A stretch of 64,000 bases of DNA from Tumebacillus sp. BK434 (GTDB lineage: Bacteria > Bacillota > Bacilli > Tumebacillales > Tumebacillaceae), in contig NZ_SLXS01000001.1 in NCBI RefSeq assembly GCF_004340785.1, forward strand, positions 1,054,001 to 1,118,000. The letters are read 5' to 3'. The notes under the pieces are model-generated. The model saw only the letters and a program-made list of their open reading frames with translations, searched no databases and had not been told where the DNA came from. Of the stretch, positions 7,898 to 16,700 are shown in pieces. Within the stretch, counting starts at the first letter, position 1; the number at the start of each line of letters is the position of its first letter. The position numbers and the translations under genes were made by a program.

Positions 7898-8554
7898 TTA
7901 CGCAAACCCGTTTTCCCGCAGGTAGTCGAGCGTGAGGTTCGACTTGCCTTTTGCTTCCCCTGGTGCATATGGCAGCAAGAGCCGCTCGACATACTTGCCG
8001 ATGATGTCACACTCCAGGTTGACGACCGACCCGACGCGGCGGTGGCGCAACACCGTCACCTGCCAGGTGTGCGGGATCACCGACACCCGGAACGAATCGC
8101 TCGCCACGTCCATCACCGTCAGCGACACGCCGTCGATGGTGATGGAGCCTTTTTCCACTAAATAGCGCAGCACCTCGGGCGGCGCATGGAAGCGGACGAC
8201 CTTAGCGATGTCTTCCTCGACGATCTCCGCGATCCTCCCGATGCCGTCGACGTGGCCGGACACGATATGGCCGCCGAAGCGCTTGCCCATCGCCATCGCC
8301 CGCTCCAAGTTGACCGGCGAGCCGACCGCCAGTTCATGCAGCGTCGTGCGGCGCATCGTCTCCGGCACCACATCGACCGTAAACGAACCGCCGTCAAAAT
8401 GCGTCACCGTCAAACAGATGCCGTTGACGGCGATCGAATCTCCCAAGGCGACATCTTCCAAAATCGACGCCGCCCGCAACTTCAAATGAATCGCTTTGCC
8501 GGACGTTCGAATCTCCTGAACGGTACCGACCTCTTCGATTAACCCGGTAAACAT
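7898..8554 (-). CDS. ribE: Riboflavin synthase alpha subunit
   Basis: Dismutates two 6,7-dimethyl-8-ribityllumazine molecules to riboflavin and the pyrimidine precursor. The protein is 218 aa with the internal duplication of the family: barrel 1 begins MFTGLIEEVGTV and contains SIAVNGICLTV; barrel 2 has the equivalent SITIDGVSLTVMDV. The GGHIVSGHVDGIG linker segment is conserved. The ATG at 8554 follows GGAGGTG. It lies 3 nt after ribD and 15 nt before ribBA, consistent with one operon. Confidence 0.96.
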   Translation of the reverse strand: MFTGLIEEVGTVQEIRTSGKAIHLKLRAASILEDVALGDSIAVNGICLTVTHFDGGSFTVDVVPETMRRTTLHELAVGSPVNLERAMAMGKRFGGHIVSGHVDGIGRIAEIVEEDIAKVVRFHAPPEVLRYLVEKGSITIDGVSLTVMDVASDSFRVSVIPHTWQVTVLRHRRVGSVVNLECDIIGKYVERLLLPYAPGEAKGKSNLTLDYLRENGFA

Positions 8555-8557
8555 GCC

Positions 8558-9661
8558 TTACACCACCTCCGTGCGTTTCGGATAGCCGATCAGACAGAGG
8601 TCATCTCCGAACCGCTCCACGGTCAAAGCTGTCAGTTCCACAGCTTCTGCCATCTTGTCAAAACCGGTCCCGCCGTACGGAGACGGTGCAGCGCCGCCAA
8701 TCAGCTTCGGGGCGATGAACGAGATCACCTTGTCGATCAGCCCGGCTTGCAAAAACGCGCCGTTCACAGCCGCCCCGCCTTCGACGAGCAGGTCGGTGAT
8801 GCCGCGCTCATACAGCCCGTCCAGCACCTTGGCCAGATCGAGCCCGTCCGCTGCGACCGGCATCGGGATCACCTCGACGCCGCGCGCGCGCAGCCGCTCC
8901 GCTTTCGACTCGTCGACGTCCGGGCCGGTCAAAATCCATGTCTTCGCCTCGGCCGTGTCGGTGAGCCTCGCTGTCTCCGGCGTGCGCAGCGTCCGGTCGA
9001 GCACGATGCGCACAGGATGTTCCCCGCCGCCTTCCGGCAGGCGGGTCGTCAGCTCCGGATCATCGGCGAGCACCGTGCCAATGCCGACAAGGATGCCGTC
9101 AGCATGGTCGCGCAGCCGGTGCACCAACTCCCGCGACTCGCTGCCGGTCACCCAGCGACTGTCTCCCGTGTGCGCGGCGATCTTGCCGTCCAAGGTCATC
9201 GCGGTCTTCACCATCACAAACGGCCGCTTGGCCCGCATGTTGTGCACAAACCGCTCGTTCAGCTTCTGCGCCTCAGCTTCCAAGACGCCGACTTCCACTT
9301 CGATGCCTGCTTCCCGTATGCGCGTTACACCGCGTCCGGCCACCAGGGGATTGGGGTCGAGCATCGCCACGACCACCCGCTGCACGTTCGAACGGATCAC
9401 CAGATCCGCGCACGGCGGGGTGCGCCCATGATGGCTGCAGGGCTCAAGCGTCACATACAGCGTCGCGCCTTCTGCCGCTTCGCCCGCCATGCGAAACGCA
9501 TGGACCTCGGCGTGCGGCTGTCCGGCACGCAGATGTGCGCCAAAACCTATGATGCGGCCTTCCTTCACAATGACAGCTCCTACCAGGGGATTCGGGTTGG
9601 TCTTGCCTGTGGCCATCGCAGCCAGTTGCAACGCCGTTTGCATATAATGCTGGTCATTCAC
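8558..9661 (-). CDS. ribD: Bifunctional riboflavin deaminase/reductase RibD
   Basis: Catalyses the deamination and then NADPH-dependent reduction of the pyrimidine intermediate of riboflavin synthesis. The N-terminal CMP/dCMP-deaminase fold shows the zinc motifs HAEVHAF (HAE) and EPCSHHGRTPPCADL (PCxxxxxTPPC). The C-terminal reductase domain shows VKTAMTLDGKIAAHTGDSRWVTG and VEGGAAVNGAFLQAGLID. Length 367 aa is usual. The start is taken as the GTG at 9661, preceded by AGGAGG; the GTG at 9682 would place the SD inside the gene. First gene of the rib operon. Confidence 0.95.
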   Translation of the reverse strand: MNDQHYMQTALQLAAMATGKTNPNPLVGAVIVKEGRIIGFGAHLRAGQPHAEVHAFRMAGEAAEGATLYVTLEPCSHHGRTPPCADLVIRSNVQRVVVAMLDPNPLVAGRGVTRIREAGIEVEVGVLEAEAQKLNERFVHNMRAKRPFVMVKTAMTLDGKIAAHTGDSRWVTGSESRELVHRLRDHADGILVGIGTVLADDPELTTRLPEGGGEHPVRIVLDRTLRTPETARLTDTAEAKTWILTGPDVDESKAERLRARGVEVIPMPVAADGLDLAKVLDGLYERGITDLLVEGGAAVNGAFLQAGLIDKVISFIAPKLIGGAAPSPYGGTGFDKMAEAVELTALTVERFGDDLCLIGYPKRTEVV

Positions 9662-9688
9662 ACGAATCCACCTCCTGTTCACTGCGCA

Positions 9689-9723
9689 GAAAAAAGCCCT
9701 GAAGTCACAATTGACTTCAGGGC
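9689..9723 (-). terminator. Terminator hairpin of the FMN riboswitch expression platform
   Basis: Perfect 12-bp hairpin GCCCTGAAGTCA/TGACTTCAGGGC followed by TTTTTTCTG on the minus strand, between the riboswitch aptamer and ribD. It is the expected transcription-attenuation element. Confidence 0.88.
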
Positions 9724-9818
9724 ATGTTTCGCGCGCATACAGATGACAGGCATCTTGTGCACATCAAAGAGCACCCTCAAAAAAGGGGCTGCTGTGCACC
9801 CTGCCATCCGTTCACTCA

Positions 9819-9978
9819 TTCCTTCTCCCATCCGGACTATACCGTCGGTACTGGATTCGCACCAGTTCCTGCCTGTGAAGGCTCGCGGACTTAGCGCTCC
9901 TCTGACTTGATACAGGAGCTCATCACCGCCGATTAGGAATTGACGGCACGGGGCCGTCTCACCTCACCCTGAAGGAAC
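9819..9978 (-). ncRNA. FMN riboswitch (RFN element)
   Basis: On the minus strand the conserved RFN blocks appear in order: TTCAGGGTGAGGTGAGAC, CGGCGGTGATGAG, AGTCCGCGAGC, TTCACAGGCAGGAACTGGTG, AATCCAGTACCGACGGTATAGTCCGGATG and a closing GAGAAGGAA that pairs with the 5' GTTCCTTC. It precedes ribD and a terminator hairpin. Binding of FMN is expected to cause premature termination of the rib operon. Confidence 0.97.
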
Positions 9979-9996
9979 TATATCATTGTAAGACCC

Positions 9997-10025
9997 AGTA
10001 TAGCTTTCCTCTTTTCCGGTGTAAA
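9997..10025 (-). promoter_or_regulatory. Sigma-A promoter of the rib operon
   Basis: TTTACA (10020-10025) and TATACT (9997-10002) on the minus strand with a 17-nt spacer, about 20 nt before the FMN aptamer. Confidence 0.8.
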
Positions 10026-10041
10026 GTGAAAACTGGAACAA

Positions 10042-11415
10042 TCATCCGACGTAGAGATTGCCGTCCGGATATTTCACATCGCCTTTTTGTTTGTTCGCGC
10101 GGGCGGCCAGCGCCAGCGCAATCGTCAGCGGCCCAAGGCGTCCGATAAACATCATGATCATGATCACGAACTGCCCCGAGTCGGACAGCACCGGCGTCAA
10201 GTTGGTGGACAGCCCGACCGTCGCAAAGGCGGACGTCGTCTCAAAGAGCAGGCGCAGGAACTCTTTGCCGTCGGTGAGCACCAGAATCATCGTCGCCAAG
10301 ATAATCGTCATCGCCGAGATCACGGCGATCGTCAGCGATTTGTAGATCGTGCGCGGCGACACGGTGCGCCGGTAGACGACGGTGTGCTCTTTGTTCGTGA
10401 CCACCGTCCAGACGAACAGCAGGATCACCAGCGTCGTCACCGTCTTCACCCCGCCGCCCGTCGAACCCGGACTCGCTCCGATGAACATCAGGAGCACCGT
10501 CCAGAACTGGCCGCTTTCCGACATCGTCTCATAATTGATCGACGCATAGCCGGCCGTCCGCGCGGTTGTCGATGCGAACGCCGAGGCCAGCCACTGGTCC
10601 TCAGCAGGCAACTCTGCGAGCGTGTCGGGGTTGTTGTGCTCCAACTGGTAGTACCCGAGCGTGCCGATCACCAGCAAGGCGAACGACATGATCAGCACCA
10701 GCTTGGTATGTACCGACAGGCGATGTTTGCGCGCCACCGCTTTGCGCCCCAGATCGACCATGACCGTAAAGCCCAAGCCTCCAAGGATGATCAGCGACAT
10801 GATCGAAAGGTTCACAGCCGGGTCGCCAACATAATCGGCGAGGCTCTTGAAATCCCCAAACAGATCAAATCCTGCGTTGCAAAACGCTGAAACCGCATGA
10901 AACGCCCCGTAGTAGATCGCCCGCCCGAGCGGGAAGTCCTGTGCGAAGCGGATCGTCAGGATCACTGCGAAAAACGCTTCGATCGCCAGCGTGAACAGCA
11001 CGACATTGCGCGTCAGCCGGATCAGTCCATCCATCGAGGAAACGTTCAGCGACTCCTGGATCAAAAGCCGCTCTTTCAGCCCGATCCGCCGACCGGTAAA
11101 CATCAGCACAAACGTCGCCACCGTCATGAAGCCCAAGCCCCCGACCTGAATCAGCGAGATGATCACCAATTCCCCAAACGTCGAAAAATAGGTGCCTGTA
11201 TCGACGACGATCAGCCCGGTCACGCACACCGCCGAAGTCGCCGTGAACAGCGCGTCATGAAAGGGCAGCCCTTGCCCGTTTTCCGAGGCGATCGGCAGCG
11301 AGAGCAAGATCCCGCCGAGCAGGATCAACGACGCAAAGCCGATCACCAAAATGCGGGCCGGCGTCCAGAACTTCTGCCAGCGATTGATCTTTACTAAATT
11401 CGGTTTCTTTTTCAT
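10042..11415 (-). CDS. TrkH/KtrB-type potassium uptake protein (copy 2 of a tandem pair)
   Basis: Potassium (possibly sodium-coupled) channel-like transporter of 457 aa with four M1-P-M2 repeats. The four pore-loop filter glycines are visible: VCVTGLIVVDTG, AFCNAGFDLFGDF, RTAGYASINY and FATVGLSTNLTP. The third repeat carries the Gly-rich IGASPGSTGGGVKTVT gate loop typical of KtrB. It ends in YPDGNLYVG, almost identical to the end of its upstream neighbour (YPEGNVYVG). The ATG at 11415 follows GAGGGG. It lies 42 nt after the first copy and stops close to the rib promoter without a visible terminator. No KtrA/TrkA regulator gene is adjacent. Confidence 0.92.
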   Translation of the reverse strand: MKKKPNLVKINRWQKFWTPARILVIGFASLILLGGILLSLPIASENGQGLPFHDALFTATSAVCVTGLIVVDTGTYFSTFGELVIISLIQVGGLGFMTVATFVLMFTGRRIGLKERLLIQESLNVSSMDGLIRLTRNVVLFTLAIEAFFAVILTIRFAQDFPLGRAIYYGAFHAVSAFCNAGFDLFGDFKSLADYVGDPAVNLSIMSLIILGGLGFTVMVDLGRKAVARKHRLSVHTKLVLIMSFALLVIGTLGYYQLEHNNPDTLAELPAEDQWLASAFASTTARTAGYASINYETMSESGQFWTVLLMFIGASPGSTGGGVKTVTTLVILLFVWTVVTNKEHTVVYRRTVSPRTIYKSLTIAVISAMTIILATMILVLTDGKEFLRLLFETTSAFATVGLSTNLTPVLSDSGQFVIMIMMFIGRLGPLTIALALAARANKQKGDVKYPDGNLYVG

Positions 11416-11457
11416 CCGTGACCCCTCATCCCTGTGGGACTGTACTGCTCAGTCTGC

Positions 11458-12828
11458 TTACCCTACATAGACATTGCCTTCCGGATAGCGCAGATTGGCC
11501 GGCTTCCCCTGATGACGGGCTGCCAGCGCCAGCGCCAGCGTCAGCGGGCCGAGACGCCCGATGTACATGGCGGTCAGCACGACGACCTTGCCCGCCGGGG
11601 ACAGCTCCGGCGTCATGTTCATCGAGAGACCGACGGTCGATACGGCCGACACCGCTTCAAACAGCACGTGCATGAAATCTTGATCTTCGGTCAGCGACAA
11701 GGTCATCGTGGTCAGCACGACCAGCACCGATGACATCACGGCGATCGTCAAGGATTTGTAGATCACCCGCGGCGCGATCGTCCTGTTGAAGATCACCGTC
11801 TGCTCCTTGTTCGTCACCACCGTCCAGACGAACAGCAGGATGACCAGCGCTGTCGTCGTTCGAATCCCGCCGCCCGCAGAGCCTGGCGAAGCGCCGATAA
11901 ACATCAGCATGATCGTCCAGAACTGCCCGCTCTGCGACATCTCCTCATAATTGACGGTGGCAAAGCCGGAAGAACGGGCGGTGACCGAAGCAAAACTCGC
12001 GGCGAGCAGCTTCTCGCTTTCCGGCTTGTGGGCCAGCGTCCCATGATTGTCATGTTCCAGCGCATAATAGCCGAGCGTGCCGAGCACGAGCAGCACGGCG
12101 GTCGCGATCAGCACCAGCTTGGTGTGCAGCATCAGCCGTTCGCGACGGTTGACCAGCTTGCGCCACAGGTCGGCCATCACGGCCAGTCCCAAGCCGCCGA
12201 CGGTGACCAAAGTCATCACCGAGACGTTGATCAGCGGATCGCCGGCATAATCGGCGAGGCTCTTGTAATCGCCAAATAAGTCAAAACCTGCATTGCAAAA
12301 AGCGGCGATCGAATGGAAGACTCCATAATAGAGTGCCTTGCTCATCGGCATGTGCGTCGCAAAGCGCGAAGCGAGAATCACCGCAAACACAAACTCGATG
12401 ATCAGCGTCATCAACACCACGTTGCGGGACAATCGGATCAGTCCCTCCAGCGTCGTGACGTTGAGCGACTGTTGCAGGAGCAGCCGTTCCTTCAACCCGA
12501 TCTTTTTGCCGGTCCAGATCGTCACGAACGTCGCGACGGTCATGAAGCCCAAGCCCCCGATCTGCACCAGCGTCAAAAGTACTATTTCACCAAATAAAGA
12601 AAAATAACTACCCGTATCAACGACGACGAGCCCGGTCACACAGATCGCCGATGTCGCCATAAACAGCGCATCTACAAACGGCAGGCCCTGCCCGCTTTCC
12701 GAAGCGGCCGGCATCATCAGCAGCAGAGCGCCGACAAATGCGAACACCGCGAACCCGATGACCAGAATTCTTGCAGGCGTCAACATCTTCTGCCAGCCTT
12801 TTTGCTGCCACGCATTTTTTTTCGGCAT
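11458..12828 (-). CDS. TrkH/KtrB-type potassium uptake protein (copy 1 of a tandem pair)
   Basis: Paralogue of the next gene, 456 aa, with the same four-repeat architecture. Filter segments are ICVTGLVVVDTG, AFCNAGFDLFGDY, RSSGFATVNY and VSTVGLSMNMTP, with the gate loop IGASPGSAGGGIRTTT. The N-terminus is basic (PKKNAWQQKGWQKM) and cytoplasmic. The ATG at 12828 follows GAGGGG. Differences are spread along the sequence, which suggests an old duplication and perhaps different affinity or ion preference, as with KtrB and KtrD in B. subtilis; which is which cannot be told here. Confidence 0.92.
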   Translation of the reverse strand: MPKKNAWQQKGWQKMLTPARILVIGFAVFAFVGALLLMMPAASESGQGLPFVDALFMATSAICVTGLVVVDTGSYFSLFGEIVLLTLVQIGGLGFMTVATFVTIWTGKKIGLKERLLLQQSLNVTTLEGLIRLSRNVVLMTLIIEFVFAVILASRFATHMPMSKALYYGVFHSIAAFCNAGFDLFGDYKSLADYAGDPLINVSVMTLVTVGGLGLAVMADLWRKLVNRRERLMLHTKLVLIATAVLLVLGTLGYYALEHDNHGTLAHKPESEKLLAASFASVTARSSGFATVNYEEMSQSGQFWTIMLMFIGASPGSAGGGIRTTTALVILLFVWTVVTNKEQTVIFNRTIAPRVIYKSLTIAVMSSVLVVLTTMTLSLTEDQDFMHVLFEAVSAVSTVGLSMNMTPELSPAGKVVVLTAMYIGRLGPLTLALALAARHQGKPANLRYPEGNVYVG

Positions 12829-12962
12829 GAGATCCCCTCAGTATTTTCGCAATAGATTTGAATATAACAGGAACGTCTGCGCTTCTGCAAGCGAACATTT
12901 GTAAATTACTAACTTTGCATAAACTTGAGTCTGTATACTACAATGGTGGGTGGGTGAAAATT

Positions 12963-14177
12963 ATGCGAAAACTTCGGCAAATGATAACCGCTTGCTGCAT
13001 CATGCTTTGCCTGCTCTCCTTCTCTAGTATTTCCCAAGTTGGGGCTGCTCATGAAGAAAAGAAGCCGACCGGCTTGACCGCCCAAGGCGCCGTGCTGTAT
13101 GATCGGCAGTCCGGCCAGTTCCTGTTTGAGCAGCATCCGGACCTCCGGTTGTATCCCGCTTCGATTACGAAAGTCCTCACCGCCATCCTCGCGCTGGAAA
13201 AAGGCGACTTGAACGCCAAGGTGAAAACATCGAAGCTGGCTCGCGAACAGGAAGGCAATCGCATCTACCTCGAGTATGATGAAGAGCAGACGCTCGGCAA
13301 TCTGCTCTACGGCCTGATGCTGAACTCCGGCAATGACGCTGCCGTGGCGATCGCAGAACACATCGGCGGTTCTGTGGAGCAATTTGCCGCGATGATGAAC
13401 GACAAAGCAACAGAAATCGGGGCGACCAACTCTCATTTTGTGACGCCCAGCGGTTTGCACGACGATGATCATTACACCACCGCACGCGATATGGCACTCA
13501 TCTCTTCTTACGCAATGAACAACGAAACGTTTCGCAAGATCGTCGCAACCGAGACCCTGCCCTGGAAAGGCCAAGTCTGGGAGAGCCTTCTGGTGAACTT
13601 AAACCAGATGCTGTTCGAGTACGAAGGCGCCACCGGCATCAAGACCGGCTTCACCGATCAGGCCCAGCAGACGATCACCGTCTCCGCCAAGCGCGGGGAG
13701 CGCGAGCTGATCGCCGTGCTGATGGGCGTGGAGAACCGCCCCAAGATCCGCGAAGAGGCAACGCGTCTGCTCGATTATGGCTTCGACCAGTTCGTGACCA
13801 AACAAGTGGCAGCCAAAGGCGACCTGCTGCAGTCGTTCGACATGAACGGCACGACCGTCCAAGCGCTGCTGGCGCGCGACATCTACCGCACCCTGCCCCG
13901 GGAAAGCTCGGCGGCATTCGAAGCGGTGCCGCAGATCAGCGTCCCTCCGGCTCCCTTTGCCAAAGGCGCGGTGGTCGGCACGGTCGACTATTTTGAAGCG
14001 GGACAGAAGATCGCGACGGCCGACCTGCTGTCCGCCAGCGATGTGGCCGCCTTGCCGCCCACAGAAGCGGCGCTGGTGACAGAAGACAAGTTCCTGCTGC
14101 TCAGCACCCTGATCGCCGTGCTGCTGTATGTCCCGAAACGAATCGGCAAACTGAAAAGATCTTCGCGTTCGCTGTAA
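12963..14177 (+). CDS. D-alanyl-D-alanine carboxypeptidase (PBP, S11 family), second copy
   Basis: Extracytoplasmic D,D-carboxypeptidase of 404 aa. A signal peptide (MITACCIMLCLLSFSSISQVGA) is followed by the PBP motifs SITK, SGN (LNSGNDAA) and KTG (GIKTGFTDQA). The C-terminal PBP5-type domain is present, and the protein ends in a hydrophobic helix (LLLSTLIAVLLYV) and a basic tail, a membrane anchor. The ATG at 12963 is chosen because it opens the signal peptide; the site in front is only GGTGGGTG. It is divergent from the K+ channel genes and ends in its own terminator. One of three S11 enzymes in the window. Confidence 0.93.
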   Translation: MRKLRQMITACCIMLCLLSFSSISQVGAAHEEKKPTGLTAQGAVLYDRQSGQFLFEQHPDLRLYPASITKVLTAILALEKGDLNAKVKTSKLAREQEGNRIYLEYDEEQTLGNLLYGLMLNSGNDAAVAIAEHIGGSVEQFAAMMNDKATEIGATNSHFVTPSGLHDDDHYTTARDMALISSYAMNNETFRKIVATETLPWKGQVWESLLVNLNQMLFEYEGATGIKTGFTDQAQQTITVSAKRGERELIAVLMGVENRPKIREEATRLLDYGFDQFVTKQVAAKGDLLQSFDMNGTTVQALLARDIYRTLPRESSAAFEAVPQISVPPAPFAKGAVVGTVDYFEAGQKIATADLLSASDVAALPPTEAALVTEDKFLLLSTLIAVLLYVPKRIGKLKRSSRSL

Positions 14178-14178
14178 A

Positions 14179-14215
14179 CACCCGACCGGCGCTCTCGGTT
14201 CGGGTGTTTTTTTAT
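14179..14215 (+). terminator. Terminator after the S11 carboxypeptidase gene
   Basis: ACACCCGA / TCGGGTGT hairpin followed by TTTTTTTATT on the plus strand, directly after the stop codon. Confidence 0.85.
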
Positions 14216-14368
14216 TCCCTCTATCTCCCATCATTTTCCGCAATATTCGACAAAATTCTACAGTTCTCACATTGAGTTTTTACGAATAATCATATACAAT
14301 TGAATCAGAATGTTCGTATTTTCATCTGTACTTATTTTTACTCCTATTCTCGATAAGGATGGTGTAAC

Positions 14369-16660
14369 ATGACGCCAAAAACCAAGAAACTCAGCTCCGT
14401 TCTGCTCAGCGCCCTGCTGTCGGCCGGCCTGATCGCCGGAATGCTTCCGGCAGGGCACACCAACGCAGCTGCGGTGACCTATCCGTTGATCACGGAAGTC
14501 TATGCCGATACCAACGTCTCCTATGAGCCGGAAGAGTACATCGCGGTCACCAACCCGACCGCAGCGGCGATCGCGATCGGCGGCTGGTATCTGCAAGTTG
14601 GCTCGAACAAGCTGGTCTTCCCGGCCGGCACGACGCTTTCGGCTGGCCAGACGATGTATGTGACGAAAACGGCGACTACCTTTAAAAGCGAAATGCTCTT
14701 CCAAGCGGACTTCGAATACGGCAGCAACTCCGACAACGCCGTTCCGCAGATGACCGTCACCGGCTCCGTGCCGAGCCTGGCCAATGCCGGCGGTGCAGTC
14801 TATCTCTACAACGCGAGCGCCGCAAACGTCGACACCATGGCTTATGGCACCGGGTCCGCGACGACCGGCTGGACGGGCGCAACCGTACCGAACGTCTCGG
14901 AAGGCACGATGTTTGTGCGGGAGAAAGACGAGATGTCCGGCCAATACCCGGACACGAACACGGCGGCCGACTGGGCACACCTGCGCGTATACCAGGCGGG
15001 ACAATCGCGCTTTGGCGCTCCGACCTACTCCTACGCCGGCACGATCCAGCCTTACTCGTCGCCCGATAACAGCTTTGCGACGCTCTCCGCCCTGCTCAAC
15101 TCGGCGACGACGAGCATCGACCTGAACGTTTATGAATTTCAGTCGGTGCAACTGCTCGACGTGATCAAAAACGCCTTGGCGCGCGGCGTGAAAGTCCGTG
15201 TCTTCCTCGAAGGACAGCCGGTCGGCGGCCTGCTCAACGACAGCAAATATGTCTCCCAGCAGATCGTAAACGCCGGCGGCGAAGTGCGCTACATCATCTC
15301 CGATACGGCGAACGGCATCTACAAGCGCTACCGTTTCGACCATGCCAAATATGCGATCGTCGACAGCAAAAGCATCTTCACCCAGTCGGAGAACTGGAAG
15401 TCGACCGGCGTGCCGTACAACCAAAACTACGGCAACCGCGGCTGGGGCATCATCGTCAACGACACGCAGACCGCGCAGTTCTTCACCGGCGTCTTCAACA
15501 GCGACTGGAACGTTCTGTCCAAAGACTCTTTCCCGTACACGGCCAGCCACGCGAAATACGGTGCGCCGGCGAGCGGTTTCCTGCCGGACACCAGCACCCC
15601 GCCGACGGGACGCTATGCCGGCGGCTTCAAGAACAAAGCGATCAACGGCGAGTTTCGCGTGACGCCGATCTTTGCGCCGGACAGCACTTACCTGCAGCAG
15701 AACTCGATCATCGGGCTGGCGCGCCAGGCGCAGAACACCTTGCTCGTCGAGCAGCTCTACATCCACAAACACTGGGGTACGACCAGCACCGGCAGCGTGG
15801 AGACGACGCCTGATGTCTATCTGGAAGAAGTGATCGCGGCCGGCCGCCGCGGCGTCAAAGTCCGCGTCCTGCTCGACTCGGCGTTCCTCGATGCGAGCGA
15901 CCCGCGCGACAACCAGTACACCGTGCAGTACATCAACTCGATCGCCGCAGCGGAACACCTCGACATGCAGGCCAAGCTGATCAACCTTCCGGCGGTCGGC
16001 ATCGAAAAGATTCACAACAAAGGGATGATCGCCGACAGCAGCAAGTCGCTGATCTCCTCGATCAACTGGTCGGACAACTCGCCGTCGAACAACCGCGAAG
16101 CTGGTGTGATCGTCGAAAACACCGAAGTGGCCGCGTACTACGAGTCCCTGTTCTGGCATGACTGGACGGGCGGCGCGCAGTCCTGGGACCCGGAGACGGC
16201 AAAAGGGACGGCGAACATCCAGATCAACGAAGTGATGTACCAAACGGGCGGCTATGACGCGACCCGCGAGTATGTCGAGCTGTACAACCCGAACAACGTC
16301 TCGTATGACCTGACCGGCTATAAGCTGTCCAACAAATCGGGCAATTTCACCTTGCCGTCCGGCACGGTAATCCCGGCTCATTCCTTCCTGATGGTCGGCA
16401 AAGACAGCGCCGGATTCTCCGCCTACAAAGGCTTTGGCCTCGACGTGACCGGCATGACACTGACCTTGACCAACACCGGCGACAACCTGCTCTTGAAAAA
16501 CAGCGCAGGCACCACCGTCGACAATGTCGCCTGGTACAACTATGTGACCAACTGGTCCCTGTACACCAATGACGGCCAAGTGCTGTCCCGCAAGTCCCCG
16601 ACGCTCGACACGAACTCGCCGAGCGACTGGATCGTCACCACACCGAACCCGAAGCAATAA
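14369..16660 (+). CDS. Secreted phospholipase-D-like protein flanked by lamin-tail-like domains
   Basis: Exported protein of 763 aa. The signal peptide (MTPKTKKLSSVLLSALLSAG... ending at about TNAAA) is clear. Domain order: a lamin-tail-like domain (about 37-200, LITEVYAD...EEYIAVTNPTAAAIAIGGWYLQ), PLD repeat 1 (about 230-385, HKD-type HAKYAIVD at 325), PLD repeat 2 (about 420-600, HNKGMIAD at 549), and a second lamin-tail-like domain (about 625-763, IQINEVMYQTGG...REYVELYNPNN...LTGYKLSN). Both HxKxxxxD motifs are complete, so phosphodiesterase or nuclease activity is likely; phospholipid, DNA or teichoic-acid substrates are all possible. AAGGATG precedes the ATG. Monocistronic, with its own terminator. 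Confidence 0.9.
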   Translation: MTPKTKKLSSVLLSALLSAGLIAGMLPAGHTNAAAVTYPLITEVYADTNVSYEPEEYIAVTNPTAAAIAIGGWYLQVGSNKLVFPAGTTLSAGQTMYVTKTATTFKSEMLFQADFEYGSNSDNAVPQMTVTGSVPSLANAGGAVYLYNASAANVDTMAYGTGSATTGWTGATVPNVSEGTMFVREKDEMSGQYPDTNTAADWAHLRVYQAGQSRFGAPTYSYAGTIQPYSSPDNSFATLSALLNSATTSIDLNVYEFQSVQLLDVIKNALARGVKVRVFLEGQPVGGLLNDSKYVSQQIVNAGGEVRYIISDTANGIYKRYRFDHAKYAIVDSKSIFTQSENWKSTGVPYNQNYGNRGWGIIVNDTQTAQFFTGVFNSDWNVLSKDSFPYTASHAKYGAPASGFLPDTSTPPTGRYAGGFKNKAINGEFRVTPIFAPDSTYLQQNSIIGLARQAQNTLLVEQLYIHKHWGTTSTGSVETTPDVYLEEVIAAGRRGVKVRVLLDSAFLDASDPRDNQYTVQYINSIAAAEHLDMQAKLINLPAVGIEKIHNKGMIADSSKSLISSINWSDNSPSNNREAGVIVENTEVAAYYESLFWHDWTGGAQSWDPETAKGTANIQINEVMYQTGGYDATREYVELYNPNNVSYDLTGYKLSNKSGNFTLPSGTVIPAHSFLMVGKDSAGFSAYKGFGLDVTGMTLTLTNTGDNLLLKNSAGTTVDNVAWYNYVTNWSLYTNDGQVLSRKSPTLDTNSPSDWIVTTPNPKQ

Positions 16661-16666
16661 CTAGCA

Positions 16667-16696
16667 AAAAGAGCATCCCATGTGGGATGCTCTTTT
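16667..16696. terminator. Bidirectional terminator between PLD-like gene and cwlJ
   Basis: AAAAGAGCATCCCA-tg-TGGGATGCTCTTTT: a perfect hairpin with A and T runs on both sides, between two convergent genes. Confidence 0.9.
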
Positions 16697-16700
16697 CTGT

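Noticed and set aside
14267-16657. Open frame of about 796 codons opposite the PLD-like gene
   Set aside because: Shadow of the secreted PLD-like gene, whose signal peptide, HKD motifs, SD and terminator are all on the plus strand.
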